From assembly GCA_965246925.1 (NCBI GenBank), contig OZ251994.1, forward strand, positions 2,790,001-2,854,000: 64,000 nucleotides of DNA, in the 5' to 3' direction. The position numbers and the translations under genes are program-made. The stretch comes from JANPPS01 sp965246925. Lineage in GTDB: Bacteria; Pseudomonadota; Alphaproteobacteria; Acetobacterales; Acetobacteraceae. Each line of letters opens with the position of its first letter. The stretch's first letter is position 1. Positions 25,946-33,722 of this stretch are shown here, one piece after another. The notes below the pieces were generated by a model. That model ran no database searches. It was given only the letters and a program-made list of their open reading frames with translations, and had not been told where the DNA came from.

Positions 25946-26053
25946 CCGGAGGGAGAGGGTCGGGGTGAGGGAGGCAACCGCAGCAGTCCCCACCGCCTCA
26001 AACAACACAACTACCGACCCCAGCAAGGACAAACCTTCCCCCTCTCCCCTCGG
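25946..26053. repeat. repeat unit between the two IS copies
   Basis: The ~108 bases join the right half of one palindrome (ccggagggagagggtcggggtgaggg) to one unit starting at 25974 and the left half of another palindrome that ends at copy 2. The unit begins like type B (gcagcagt) but continues like type A (ctcaaacaacacaactaccgaccccagcaagg), so it is a hybrid of the two types. Confidence 0.8.
26046..26053. other. left target-site duplication of IS copy 2
   Basis: CCCCTCGG directly before copy 2, repeated at 27528-27535 after it; a ninth base (G) also matches if the element is taken to start one base later. Removing one duplicate and the IS restores the uninterrupted palindrome ctctcccctcgggagag. 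A duplication of 8-9 bp fits the IS4 family. Confidence 0.85.
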
Positions 26054-27527
26054 GCTACGGCGGTCACGCATGTGCGAATCAATTTTGACTGGCGTTCGGG
26101 TTGGTTTTCCGAATCCATGACTGGTGTTCATGGAGCGATTCGCATGAGTGATGACACCCTTGGTTCCTTTGGCGACGCGCGGTTGCGGCGGGTAGGTGCG
26201 CGTTTGCTGGCGGCGATGCAGAACGCGCCCACGATGTGTTTGCATGCTCTGGCTGAGACCCGCAACGAGGCTCTCCGCTTTGGTCAGTTCCTCGACAACC
26301 CGGCCGTGAGTGCGGACGAGATGCTGGTGCATACGGGCCGGGTCACTGGCCGACGCGCGGCCGGCCGGCATGTGTTGGCGGTTCAGGACACGACCGAGCT
26401 GCACTTCGCCTCGCACGGGGCGAGCAAGCGGGGGTTTGGCCGGGCAGGCAACGGAGAGGACATCGGCCTGTTCCTGCATCCGACGGTCGCCGTCGATGCT
26501 GCCACGGGCGGCGTGATCGGCCTTGTGGGTGCCCAGGTGCTCAACCGGACCGAGGGCCTGGTGGCCGACCGTAACACCCGGGCCGCCGATGCCAAGGAGT
26601 CGCGCCGTTGGCTGGCGGGGGCCGAAACCGCCGCGGCCGTTCTGGAGGACGCGGCGCTGGTGACGGTCGTCGCCGACCGCGAGAGCGACATCTACGACCA
26701 GTTCGCCCGCCGGCCCGAAGGTGCCCACCTCCTGTGCCGGGCGGCACAAGACCGGGCCTTGACGACCGGGTCGCGGCTGTTCGCCAGTTGTGCATCGTGG
26801 CCCGAGCAGGACCGCGTCTGTATCGAGATACCCGCGCGCGGGCCGCGTCCGGCGCGCTCGGCCCAGGTTGCGATCCGGTTCGGCGAGGTCACGCTGAGAC
26901 GCCCGGCCAAAGCGGCCCGGAGCCTGGCCGAAACGGTGACCTTGCGCGTCGTGGACGTGCGCGAGGTCGGGGTGCCGGAGGCAATGACGGAGGATAAGGA
27001 TGCGGTGCATTGGTGCCTGCTGACGACGCATGCCGTGCCGGATGTGACGCGGGCCCGCGAGATCGTCGGCTGGTATCGGCTGCGCTGGACGATCGAGCAG
27101 GTGTTCCGCACGCTCAAGAGTGCCGGGGCAGAAGCGGAGAACTCGCAAGTCGTCGAGGCACGACGCTACGTCAAGCTGGCGGTGACGGCGCTGATCGCGG
27201 CGGTGCGGATCGTGCAGATCGTGGTAGGGCGCGACGCCGCGACCGGCCAGCCGCTGAGCGACGCAGCCGATCCAGCCGACACGCCGATGCTGAAGTCGTG
27301 CTGCGCGAAGCTCGAAGGCCGGACGGCGGCGCTGAAGAACCCCCATGCCGACGACACGCTGGCCTGGTTCGCCTGGATCGTCGCCCGCCTCGGCGGCTGG
27401 TCCGGATACCACTCGAGAGGCTACAAGCCGCCCGGACCCAAGATCATCGCCCGAGGAGTGCTGAAACTCGACGGGATCAAACAAGGGTGGGCCCTCGCTC
27501 ATTCCGCAAATGTGTGACTCCCGTAGC
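26054..27527 (+). mobile_element. IS4-family (Tn5/IS50-like) insertion sequence, copy 2
   Basis: 1,474 bp, same orientation as copy 1 and about 99.6% identical by eye. Left end GCTACGGCGGTCACGCATG; right end complement GCTACGGGAGTCACACATT, with one extra change in the right repeat compared with copy 1. Flanked by an 8-9-bp duplication inside the palindrome. The two copies in direct orientation, 108 bases apart, are a substrate for recombination. Confidence 0.92.
26144..27517 (+). CDS. IS4-family transposase (DDE), copy 2
   Basis: 457 residues from the ATG at 26144, matching the chosen start of copy 1. An in-frame start at 25928 exists only because the frame runs through repeat DNA. Same DDE residues (VQDTTEL, VVADRESD, YREK motif). 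Silent changes and one Ala-to-Val substitution separate it from copy 1. It appears functional. Confidence 0.92.
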   Translation: MSDDTLGSFGDARLRRVGARLLAAMQNAPTMCLHALAETRNEALRFGQFLDNPAVSADEMLVHTGRVTGRRAAGRHVLAVQDTTELHFASHGASKRGFGRAGNGEDIGLFLHPTVAVDAATGGVIGLVGAQVLNRTEGLVADRNTRAADAKESRRWLAGAETAAAVLEDAALVTVVADRESDIYDQFARRPEGAHLLCRAAQDRALTTGSRLFASCASWPEQDRVCIEIPARGPRPARSAQVAIRFGEVTLRRPAKAARSLAETVTLRVVDVREVGVPEAMTEDKDAVHWCLLTTHAVPDVTRAREIVGWYRLRWTIEQVFRTLKSAGAEAENSQVVEARRYVKLAVTALIAAVRIVQIVVGRDAATGQPLSDAADPADTPMLKSCCAKLEGRTAALKNPHADDTLAWFAWIVARLGGWSGYHSRGYKPPGPKIIARGVLKLDGIKQGWALAHSANV

Positions 27528-27835
27528 CCCCTCGGGAGAGGGTCGGGGTGAGGGAGGCAACCGGAACAGTCCCCACCGCCTCAAACAACGCAACTACCGA
27601 CCCCAGCAAGGACAAACCTTCCCGCTCTCCCCTCGGGAGAGGGTCGGGATGAGGGGGCAACCGCAGCAGTCCCCACCGCCTCCAAACAATAACACCACCG
27701 ACCTCGGCAAGAACAAACCTTCCCCCTCTCCCCTCGGGAGAGGGTCGGGGTGAGGGAGGCAACCGGAACAGTCCCCACCGCCTCAAACAACACAACTACC
27801 GACCCCAGCAAGGACAAACCCTTCCCCTTTCCGCG
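27528..27835. repeat. right part of ~100-bp tandem repeat array
   Basis: After the right duplication (27528-27535) and the rest of a palindrome, units start at 27557 (type A), 27657 (type B) and 27759 (type A, truncated), at spacings of 100 and 102 bases. Complete palindromes lie near 27627 and 27727. The array therefore alternates A-B-hybrid-A-B-A over the locus. Past 27835 the sequence diverges. No gene. Confidence 0.85.
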
Positions 27836-27998
27836 GGCTCAAATTCGCGCACCGGATCGAGTTTGGGGTGAGTGGATCAACCGGGACAGGTCCAGACCTC
27901 ACGTGCCAAAACGACGAAAGCAACGCCCAGCACGCACCGTCTGAGTACGGTGAGGACAAGGCCCCCCGTCACTTGGCCGTGGCCGAGGCGGCTGAACG
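27836..27998. other. non-coding stretch right of repeat array
   Basis: The ~160 bases have no supported gene. Short open frames on both strands lack ribosome sites and use atypical codons. The stretch contains cgaaagcaacgcccagcacgc and ends at an inverted repeat at the enoyl-CoA hydratase 3' end. Confidence 0.5.
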
Positions 27999-28029
27999 CC
28001 GCTGACCCAGACAGACCGTGGGTCAGCGG
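27999..28029. repeat. perfect 11-bp inverted repeat at the end of the enoyl-CoA hydratase gene
   Basis: CCGCTGACCCA (27999-28009), 9-base loop, TGGGTCAGCGG (28019-28029). It overlaps the stop codon of the minus-strand gene at 28023. There is no T run on the downstream side, so it is either a Rho-dependent or weak terminator, or an mRNA 3'-end stabiliser. Confidence 0.6.
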
Positions 28030-28793
28030 CCGTGAAATAAAGGTGGCCGCTTGGCCAGGAAGGCGGCCTTGCCCTCGGCATGGTCGGCGGTCAGGAACAA
28101 GGCGGATTGAGTCTCCCGCTCCCAATCCAATGCCGCGTCCAGCCCGGCGGTGTAGAATTGCCGGGTGAGGGCGAGGGGGAGCGGTGCTGCGGCGTGTAGC
28201 AAGGCGGCGCGGGCCAGGGCGGCGTCCAGCGTGGTGCCGGGCGGGACCTTGTGGTCGATCAGGCCGATCTGCTCGGCGCGAGCCGCGTCCATACGCTCCC
28301 CATAGAGCAGGATTTGCCGCGCCCGGGCCTGGCCGATGCGGAGCGGGAGGGTGTGCAGCAAACCGAGGTCGGCGACCAGGCCGACGCCGCCGAACCCCGC
28401 CGCGAACCGGGCGTCCTCCGCTGCCACGATCGTGTCGCAGCATAGCGCGAGCGAAAGGCCGGCGCCGACGCACCAGCCCTCGACCGCGGCGATGATGGGT
28501 ACGCGTCCGCGGATCAGCTGCCGGACCAGCCGGTGGGTCAGGCGGAACCGCTCCCGCCCCCCTGCCAGATCGGCCACATTCATGCCGCTGATGTCGCCCC
28601 CGGCGCAAAACACGCCGCCGGCGCCAGTCAGCACGATGGCGCGGACGGCGCGGTCGGCCTCGATCGCCTCTAGCGCCTCCACGAGTGCGATGCGCATCGG
28701 GATGGCTAGCGCGTTGCGGCGGGCCGGGTAGTCCAGCGTCAGGATACGCGTGGCGCCGGCATCGCTGACGGTCAGGTACGCAGGTTCGGTCAC
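28023..28793 (-). CDS. enoyl-CoA hydratase/isomerase family protein
   Basis: 256 residues with the crotonase fold. The oxyanion-hole segments are GVFCAGGDISGM and the EGWCVGAGLSLAL loop with the first catalytic Glu. The second Glu position region (GVGLVADLGLLHTLP) lacks the usual Glu and has VAD, as in isomerase-type PaaG-like members. Acts on a CoA thioester; substrate unknown. Divergent from the quinate operon, with ~100 bases between the starts, so it may belong functionally to aromatic or fatty acid degradation. Confidence 0.88.
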   Translation of the reverse strand: MTEPAYLTVSDAGATRILTLDYPARRNALAIPMRIALVEALEAIEADRAVRAIVLTGAGGVFCAGGDISGMNVADLAGGRERFRLTHRLVRQLIRGRVPIIAAVEGWCVGAGLSLALCCDTIVAAEDARFAAGFGGVGLVADLGLLHTLPLRIGQARARQILLYGERMDAARAEQIGLIDHKVPPGTTLDAALARAALLHAAAPLPLALTRQFYTAGLDAALDWERETQSALFLTADHAEGKAAFLAKRPPLFHGR

Positions 28794-28895
28794 GCTTGGA
28801 CCGTAGCACCCCGGGATGGCCCCGTTCCAGTGGCCGGTTCAGGATTGACGGCGCGATGCCTGCCGGTTCATTACCGGTAGTAACGGAGACGTCAT

Positions 28896-29747
28896 GTGAG
28901 CGTGCTGCTGGGACTGATCGGCGCCGGTATCGACCGGTCCCGCACGCCTGCGATGCAGGAGCGGGAGGCGGATGAGCATGGCCTGCGCTGCATTTACCGC
29001 ATCTTGAATTTGGACCGGCTGGGCGGGGCAGCGGCGCTATCGGGGCTGCTGGACGCGGCCGAGCGGATGGGGTTCGCCGGGCTGAATATCACCCATCCCT
29101 GCAAGCAGGCCGTGATCCCCTTACTACATGGGCTTTCGCCTGATGCCGCGGCGTTGGGCGCGGTCAATACCGTGCTGTTCCGCGATGGGCGGCGAATGGG
29201 CCACAATACGGATGGCTGGGGCTTTGCCGAGGCGTTCCGGCGCAACATGGACGGGGTGGACCGGGGCCGGGTGGTGCAGCTGGGCTCCGGCGGCGCCGGG
29301 GCGGCCGTGGCGCATGCCCTGCTGACGTTGGGGGTCGGGCAGCTTACCCTGGTGGACGCGGACCCGGCGCGGGCGGCAGCGCTGGCCGGATTGCTGGAGC
29401 CGCATTTCGCCGGGCGCGTCACGGCGGGAACGGCCGATGCCGTGCGGGAAGCGGCGGGGCTGGTGAACTGCACGCCCATGGGTATGGCGGATCATCCGGG
29501 GCTGCCGTTACCGGCCGGGTTGTTGCGCCCGGATCTATGGGTGGCCGATATCGTGTATCTTCCGCTGGAGACCGCGCTGCTGGCGGCGGCACGGGCGGCG
29601 GGGTGCCGGACGCTGGATGGCGGCAAAATGGCGGTGTTTCAGGCGGTCGGCGCGTTCCGGCTGTTCACCGGGCTGGAGCCAGACCCGGAGCGGATGCTGC
29701 GGCATTTCGCGGCGTTGGACGGGATGGCTTTGCAGGCGGGACAGTAG
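28896..29747 (+). CDS. quinate/shikimate dehydrogenase (AroE/YdiB/QuiB-like)
   Basis: 283 residues, GTG start at 28896 with GGAG 8 bases upstream. Substrate loop GIDRSRTPAMQEREA replaces the AroE SxS-type motif. GLNITHPCKQAVIP has the catalytic Lys (K in THPCK). NTDGWGF holds the conserved Asp. The nucleotide fold is VVQLGSGGAGAAVAHALL. LVNCTPMGM and GGKMAVFQAVGAF are standard family segments. As the first gene of a run with a dehydroshikimate dehydratase and protocatechuate dioxygenase, it most likely works in catabolism (quinate or shikimate oxidation) rather than as the biosynthetic AroE. Confidence 0.88.
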   Translation: MSVLLGLIGAGIDRSRTPAMQEREADEHGLRCIYRILNLDRLGGAAALSGLLDAAERMGFAGLNITHPCKQAVIPLLHGLSPDAAALGAVNTVLFRDGRRMGHNTDGWGFAEAFRRNMDGVDRGRVVQLGSGGAGAAVAHALLTLGVGQLTLVDADPARAAALAGLLEPHFAGRVTAGTADAVREAAGLVNCTPMGMADHPGLPLPAGLLRPDLWVADIVYLPLETALLAAARAAGCRTLDGGKMAVFQAVGAFRLFTGLEPDPERMLRHFAALDGMALQAGQ

Positions 29748-29750
29748 CCC

Positions 29751-31583
29751 ATGCGCGCGAAATCCATCGCCACCGTCTGCCTGAGCGGCACATTGGGCGA
29801 GAAGCTCGAGGCGGCAGCGTCGGCGGGGTTCGACGGGGTGGAAATCTTCGAGGCCGACCTGCTGTCGTTCGACGGCTCACCGTCCGACGTGCGCGGCATG
29901 TGCGAGGGGCTTGGCCTCACGATCGACATATACCAGCCGTTCCGCGATTTTGAGGCGATGCCGGAGCCGGTGCGCGCCCGCAACATGGACCGGGCTGAGC
30001 GTAAGTTCGATGTGATGCAGGCACTGGGCACGGATTTGCTGCTGGTGTGTAGCAACGTGCAGCCGGCCTGCATCGGCGATGACGCCCGGGCGGCGGCGGA
30101 CCTGCGTGAGATGGCGGAGCGGGCGGAGCGCCGCGGCCTGCGCGTCGGATACGAGGCGCTGGCGTGGGGCCGGCATGTGAAGCGCTGGCGGCACGCATGG
30201 TCGATCGTGCAGGCGGCGGACCACCCGGCGCTTGGGCTGGTGGTGGACAGCTTTCACACCCTATCGCTGGACGACGACCCTGCCGGGATCGCTGGCGTCG
30301 ACAAGCTATTCTATGTGCAATTGGCGGATGCGCCGCGCTTGACGATGGAGGTGCTGGGCTGGAGCCGGCATTTCCGCAATTTTCCGGGCCAGGGCGAGTT
30401 GGACGTTGCAGGGTTCGTTCGTGCGGTGCTGGCCTCCTCATACCGGGGGCCGCTGTCGCTCGAGGTGTTCAACGACGATTTTCGCGCGGCACCGGCCCGT
30501 ATGAATGCGCGTGACGGGCTCCGCTCGTTGGTCTGGATCGAGGCCGAGGCAGGGGGTAGCTCCTTGCCGGCGGCGCCTGTGCTGGACGGGGTGGAGTTCC
30601 TGGAGTTTGCGGTCGATTCGGACTCGGCCGCCGAGCTGGCAGCGTATCTGCTGCGCCTCGGCTTCCGGCACGCTGGCACCCATCGGTCCAAGGCGGTGAA
30701 ACTGTATCAGCAAGGCCGGGTGAAGTTGGTGCTGAATGCCGAGCAGGACAGCGCGGCGTCGGAACATTTTCAGCTGCATGGCTCCTCCGTCTGCGCCATG
30801 GCGCTGCGGGTGGACGACGTGTCGCGGACGCTGGCCCGGGCGCAGGCGCTGCTGTGCCCCGAATGGCAGGAGCGGGTGGGCGCGGGGGAGCGCCGCATTC
30901 CCGCCGTGCGCGCGCCCGACGGCACGCTGATCTATCTAGTACAGCCCGACACCGGATTTTGGGAGGACGATTTCAACCTGATCCCCGGTGACGACGCCGG
31001 TGCAGTGCAGGGTATCGATCATATCGTGCAGGCGTTGCCAGCCCGGCGCATGGACGGCTTCACCCTGTTTTGGCGCAGCCTGTTCGGCCTCGTGCCGCAG
31101 CCGCAGCAGGAGACGGCGGACCCGTATGGGCTGGTGCGGAGCCGCGCGCTGATCAGCCAGGACGGTGGATTTCGCGTTGTGCTGAATGCGTCTGACAGCC
31201 AGGGGACGGCCACGGGACGCGTGGTCTCCACCCTGTCCGGCGCCGGTGTGCATCATGTGGCGTTTGGCGCCGCCGACATCTTCGCGGCTGCGGCAAAGCT
31301 GCCCGACGCTCCAGTCTTGCCGATGCCGGACAACTATTATGACGATCTGTCCGCCCGTTGGGGACTGGACGATGCGGTCCTGACCGGCCTGCGGGCCCAG
31401 CATCTGCTGTATGACCGCGAGGGCGAGGGTGAATTTTGGCACTTGTATTCGGTGGCGTTTCAAAATCGCTTTTTCTTTGAGATCGTACAGCGCCGGGGCT
31501 ACGCCGGGTTCGGCGCCGCCAATGCCGGGGTGCGCGCCGCGGCACAGGCCCGGCAAATTCCGTCGGAGCCGGCATACGCGTGA
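29751..31583 (+). CDS. 3-dehydroshikimate dehydratase, TIM-barrel fused to HPPD-like domain (QuiC-type)
   Basis: 610 residues. Residues 1-275 are an AP-endonuclease-2/sugar-isomerase TIM barrel (SIATVCLSGTLGEKLEAAASAGFDGVEIFE; LVVDSFHTL; LSLEVFNDDF, with likely metal-ligand Glu). Residues ~290-600 form a 4-hydroxyphenylpyruvate-dioxygenase-like (VOC) pair. Its metal ligands can be assigned as His in GIDHIV, His in VHHVAF and Glu in FFEIVQRRGYAGFG. This two-domain plan is that of the Pseudomonas QuiC1-type dehydratase that makes protocatechuate from dehydroshikimate. Starts 3 bases after the dehydrogenase stop and overlaps a possible pcaH GTG. Confidence 0.88.
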   Translation: MRAKSIATVCLSGTLGEKLEAAASAGFDGVEIFEADLLSFDGSPSDVRGMCEGLGLTIDIYQPFRDFEAMPEPVRARNMDRAERKFDVMQALGTDLLLVCSNVQPACIGDDARAAADLREMAERAERRGLRVGYEALAWGRHVKRWRHAWSIVQAADHPALGLVVDSFHTLSLDDDPAGIAGVDKLFYVQLADAPRLTMEVLGWSRHFRNFPGQGELDVAGFVRAVLASSYRGPLSLEVFNDDFRAAPARMNARDGLRSLVWIEAEAGGSSLPAAPVLDGVEFLEFAVDSDSAAELAAYLLRLGFRHAGTHRSKAVKLYQQGRVKLVLNAEQDSAASEHFQLHGSSVCAMALRVDDVSRTLARAQALLCPEWQERVGAGERRIPAVRAPDGTLIYLVQPDTGFWEDDFNLIPGDDAGAVQGIDHIVQALPARRMDGFTLFWRSLFGLVPQPQQETADPYGLVRSRALISQDGGFRVVLNASDSQGTATGRVVSTLSGAGVHHVAFGAADIFAAAAKLPDAPVLPMPDNYYDDLSARWGLDDAVLTGLRAQHLLYDREGEGEFWHLYSVAFQNRFFFEIVQRRGYAGFGAANAGVRAAAQARQIPSEPAYA

Positions 31584-31591
31584 GGGGCCCC

Positions 31592-32308
31592 ATGCACGAA
31601 TTCTTCCAGCGCGACCGCACGCAGCACCCGCCCGCGTTCACACCGGATTACAAAACCTCCACCCTGCGCTCACCCCGGCTGGCATTGTGGTCGCTGCAGA
31701 ACTCACTGTCTGAAGTGACGGGGCCGGTTTTCGGGCGCGACGAGCTAGGGCCGCTCGATCACGACATGATCCTGAATTGCGCCAAATCAGGCGAGCCGAT
31801 CGGCGAGCGGACGATCGTGCATGGCCGGGTGCTGGACGAGAATGGGCGAGGGATCCCGAATACCCTGGTCGAGGTCTGGCAGGCTAATGCCGGCGGGCGG
31901 TACCGGCATCGGAACGACACCTATTTCGCGCCGATCGACCCCAATTTCGGCGGTTGTGGGCGGATGATGACCGACGGCGACGGCTATTACATTTTCCGGA
32001 CGGTTAAGCCCGGCGCGTATCCGTTCCGCAACCACGTGAACTCCTGGCGGCCGGCGCACATCCATTTCTCGCTTTTCGGCACTGGTTTTGCCCAGCGATT
32101 GATTACGCAGATGTATTTCGAGGGTGATCCGCTGATCCCGCGGGACAGTATTCTGAACACCATTCCAGACCCGGCGGCCCGCCAGCGGTTGGTGGCTAAG
32201 CTGGACTTCAATCATTCCGTCCCGCTGGATAGTCTGGCCTACCGTTTTGATATCGTGCTGCGGGGGTCGCGCCAAATCGTGTTCGAAAACCGGTTGCAGG
32301 GAGCGTGA
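31592..32308 (+). CDS. pcaH: protocatechuate 3,4-dioxygenase beta subunit
   Basis: 238 residues from the ATG at 31592 (GAGGGG just upstream); a GTG at 31580 is a less likely alternative. The intradiol iron site is complete: Tyr in GGRYRHRND, Tyr in GAYPFRNHVNSW, and the two His of RPAHIHFS. The beta subunit holds the non-haem Fe(III) that cleaves protocatechuate to beta-carboxy-cis,cis-muconate. The upstream QuiC-type enzyme would supply protocatechuate. Confidence 0.95.
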   Translation: MHEFFQRDRTQHPPAFTPDYKTSTLRSPRLALWSLQNSLSEVTGPVFGRDELGPLDHDMILNCAKSGEPIGERTIVHGRVLDENGRGIPNTLVEVWQANAGGRYRHRNDTYFAPIDPNFGGCGRMMTDGDGYYIFRTVKPGAYPFRNHVNSWRPAHIHFSLFGTGFAQRLITQMYFEGDPLIPRDSILNTIPDPAARQRLVAKLDFNHSVPLDSLAYRFDIVLRGSRQIVFENRLQGA

Positions 32309-32310
32309 GC

Positions 32311-32889
32311 ATGTATCTGCAAGAAACACCGTCGCAAACCGCCGGGCCCTATGTCCACATCGGCTTGATCCCGCACCAGGCCGGATTCGACGCGTTCGAG
32401 ACGCGGCTGGGGCACAGCCTGGCAGGAGCGGACACGCCGGGGGAGCGCATCCGCATCGAAGGACGGGTGCTGGACGGACTCGGCCAGCCCTGCAAGGACG
32501 TGCTGGTGGAGCTTTGGCAAGCGAGCGCGGCAGGCGTCTATGATGATCCAGGGTTTCGCGGCTGGGGCCGGACCGGCACGGATTTCGAGACTGGTCTGTG
32601 GTTCTTCGATACGGTCAAGCCTGGTCCTGTGCCGGGGCGGCATGGGCGCCCGATGGCACCGCACGTGTCGCTCTGGCTGGTGTCGCGCGGCATCAATATC
32701 GGGCTGGCAACCAGGATGTATTTCGAGGGTGAGGCCTCGAATGACCAGGACCCGGTCTTGAATATGATAGAACCTGCGGTCCGCCGGCCCACGTTGCTGG
32801 GCCGCCGGGAGGATAGGGCGGGGCAGCCCGTCTATAAGTTCGACATCCGGCTGCAAGGCGCAGACGAAACAGTATTCTTCGACGTCTAG
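32311..32889 (+). CDS. pcaG: protocatechuate 3,4-dioxygenase alpha subunit
   Basis: 192 residues from the ATG at 32311, preferred because AGGGAG lies 7 bases upstream; the GTG at 32305 overlaps the pcaH stop but is too close to the site. N-terminus ETPSQTAGPYVHIGL is the family hallmark, followed by RIRIEGRVLDGLGQPCKDVLVELWQ. Lacks the iron ligands as expected for the alpha subunit. Pairs with PcaH as a heteromultimer. Confidence 0.95.
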   Translation: MYLQETPSQTAGPYVHIGLIPHQAGFDAFETRLGHSLAGADTPGERIRIEGRVLDGLGQPCKDVLVELWQASAAGVYDDPGFRGWGRTGTDFETGLWFFDTVKPGPVPGRHGRPMAPHVSLWLVSRGINIGLATRMYFEGEASNDQDPVLNMIEPAVRRPTLLGRREDRAGQPVYKFDIRLQGADETVFFDV

Positions 32890-32897
32890 GAAACAAG

Positions 32898-33722
32898 ATG
32901 GAACCCGTCATCATCACTGTGGCGATCACAGGATCTGTGCCGCGGAAGAAAGACAACCCGGCAGTGCCTGTCACAGTGGCGGAGCAGATCGAGAGCACGC
33001 ATGAAGCCTACGAGGCCGGCGCGAGCCTGGTGCACATTCACGTCCGTAACCCGGACGAGAGTGCCTCTAGTGACCCGGCGTTGTTTGCACGGGTGCAGGA
33101 AGGCATTCGCAAGCACTGCCCTGGCATGATCGTTCAATTCAGCACTGGCGGGCGGGGACGCGATCAAGCGGCGCGGGGCAACGCACTGGATCTGAGCCCG
33201 GACATGGCGTCGTTGAGCACGGGGAGCGTAAACTTTCCGACCATCATCTACGAGAATGCGCCCGGCTTGGTGACGGACCTCGCAACGAAAATGCAGCGAT
33301 TTCGCGTCCGGCCTGAGATCGAGCTGTTCGATCTAAGCCACATTCACGGTGCCCGGCGCCTGATCGACGCTGGGCTGATGGACGCCCGGCCGCATGTGCA
33401 GGTCGTGATGGGCGTCAAGAATGCGCTTCCAGCCGAGGAGCGGTTATTGGACGTCATGCTCGCGGAGATCAGATACGTCCTACCGCAGGCGACTTGGACG
33501 GCAGCGGGTATCGGCGCCAATCAGGCGCGGGTTGTCGACTGGGTGCTGGCGCGCAGCGGCAGTGCGGTTCGGACGGGGCTAGAGGACAATGTGCGGGCCA
33601 GTAAGGAGCGGCTGGCGGAAAGCAACGCTGAGCTGGTCCGCATGGCGGTGGCGGCCATCAACCGGCATGGCCGTGAAATCGCTACCCCTCTGCAGGCGAG
33701 GGCTATGCTTGGTCTGTCCTGA
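32898..33722 (+). CDS. BKACE-family beta-keto acid cleavage enzyme (DUF849)
   Basis: 274 residues. Begins EPVIITVAITGSVPRKK, with the family Zn-binding pair in LVHIHVRNPDE, a QFSTGGRGRD loop, LSTGSVNFP, and IELFDLSHI. BKACE enzymes are Claisen-type lyases that transfer an acyl unit of a beta-keto acid to acetyl-CoA, releasing acetoacetate. As the last gene of a protocatechuate operon, cleavage of a beta-ketoadipate-like acid is plausible but unproven. Its 3' end overlaps speE (convergent) by 20 bases. Confidence 0.88.
   Translation: MEPVIITVAITGSVPRKKDNPAVPVTVAEQIESTHEAYEAGASLVHIHVRNPDESASSDPALFARVQEGIRKHCPGMIVQFSTGGRGRDQAARGNALDLSPDMASLSTGSVNFPTIIYENAPGLVTDLATKMQRFRVRPEIELFDLSHIHGARRLIDAGLMDARPHVQVVMGVKNALPAEERLLDVMLAEIRYVLPQATWTAAGIGANQARVVDWVLARSGSAVRTGLEDNVRASKERLAESNAELVRMAVAAINRHGREIATPLQARAMLGLS

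Noticed and set aside
24010..27502. Long minus-strand open frames (666 and 535 codons) through the IS copies
   Set aside because: They are antisense to the transposase genes, of Arg/Pro-rich shadow composition, and their ends are translated repeat sequence (for example PHPDPLPRGERE). No ribosome site or domain.
24289..27835. CRISPR array
   Set aside because: Repeats are about 100 bases, almost continuous, of two alternating types with no unique spacers and no cas genes.
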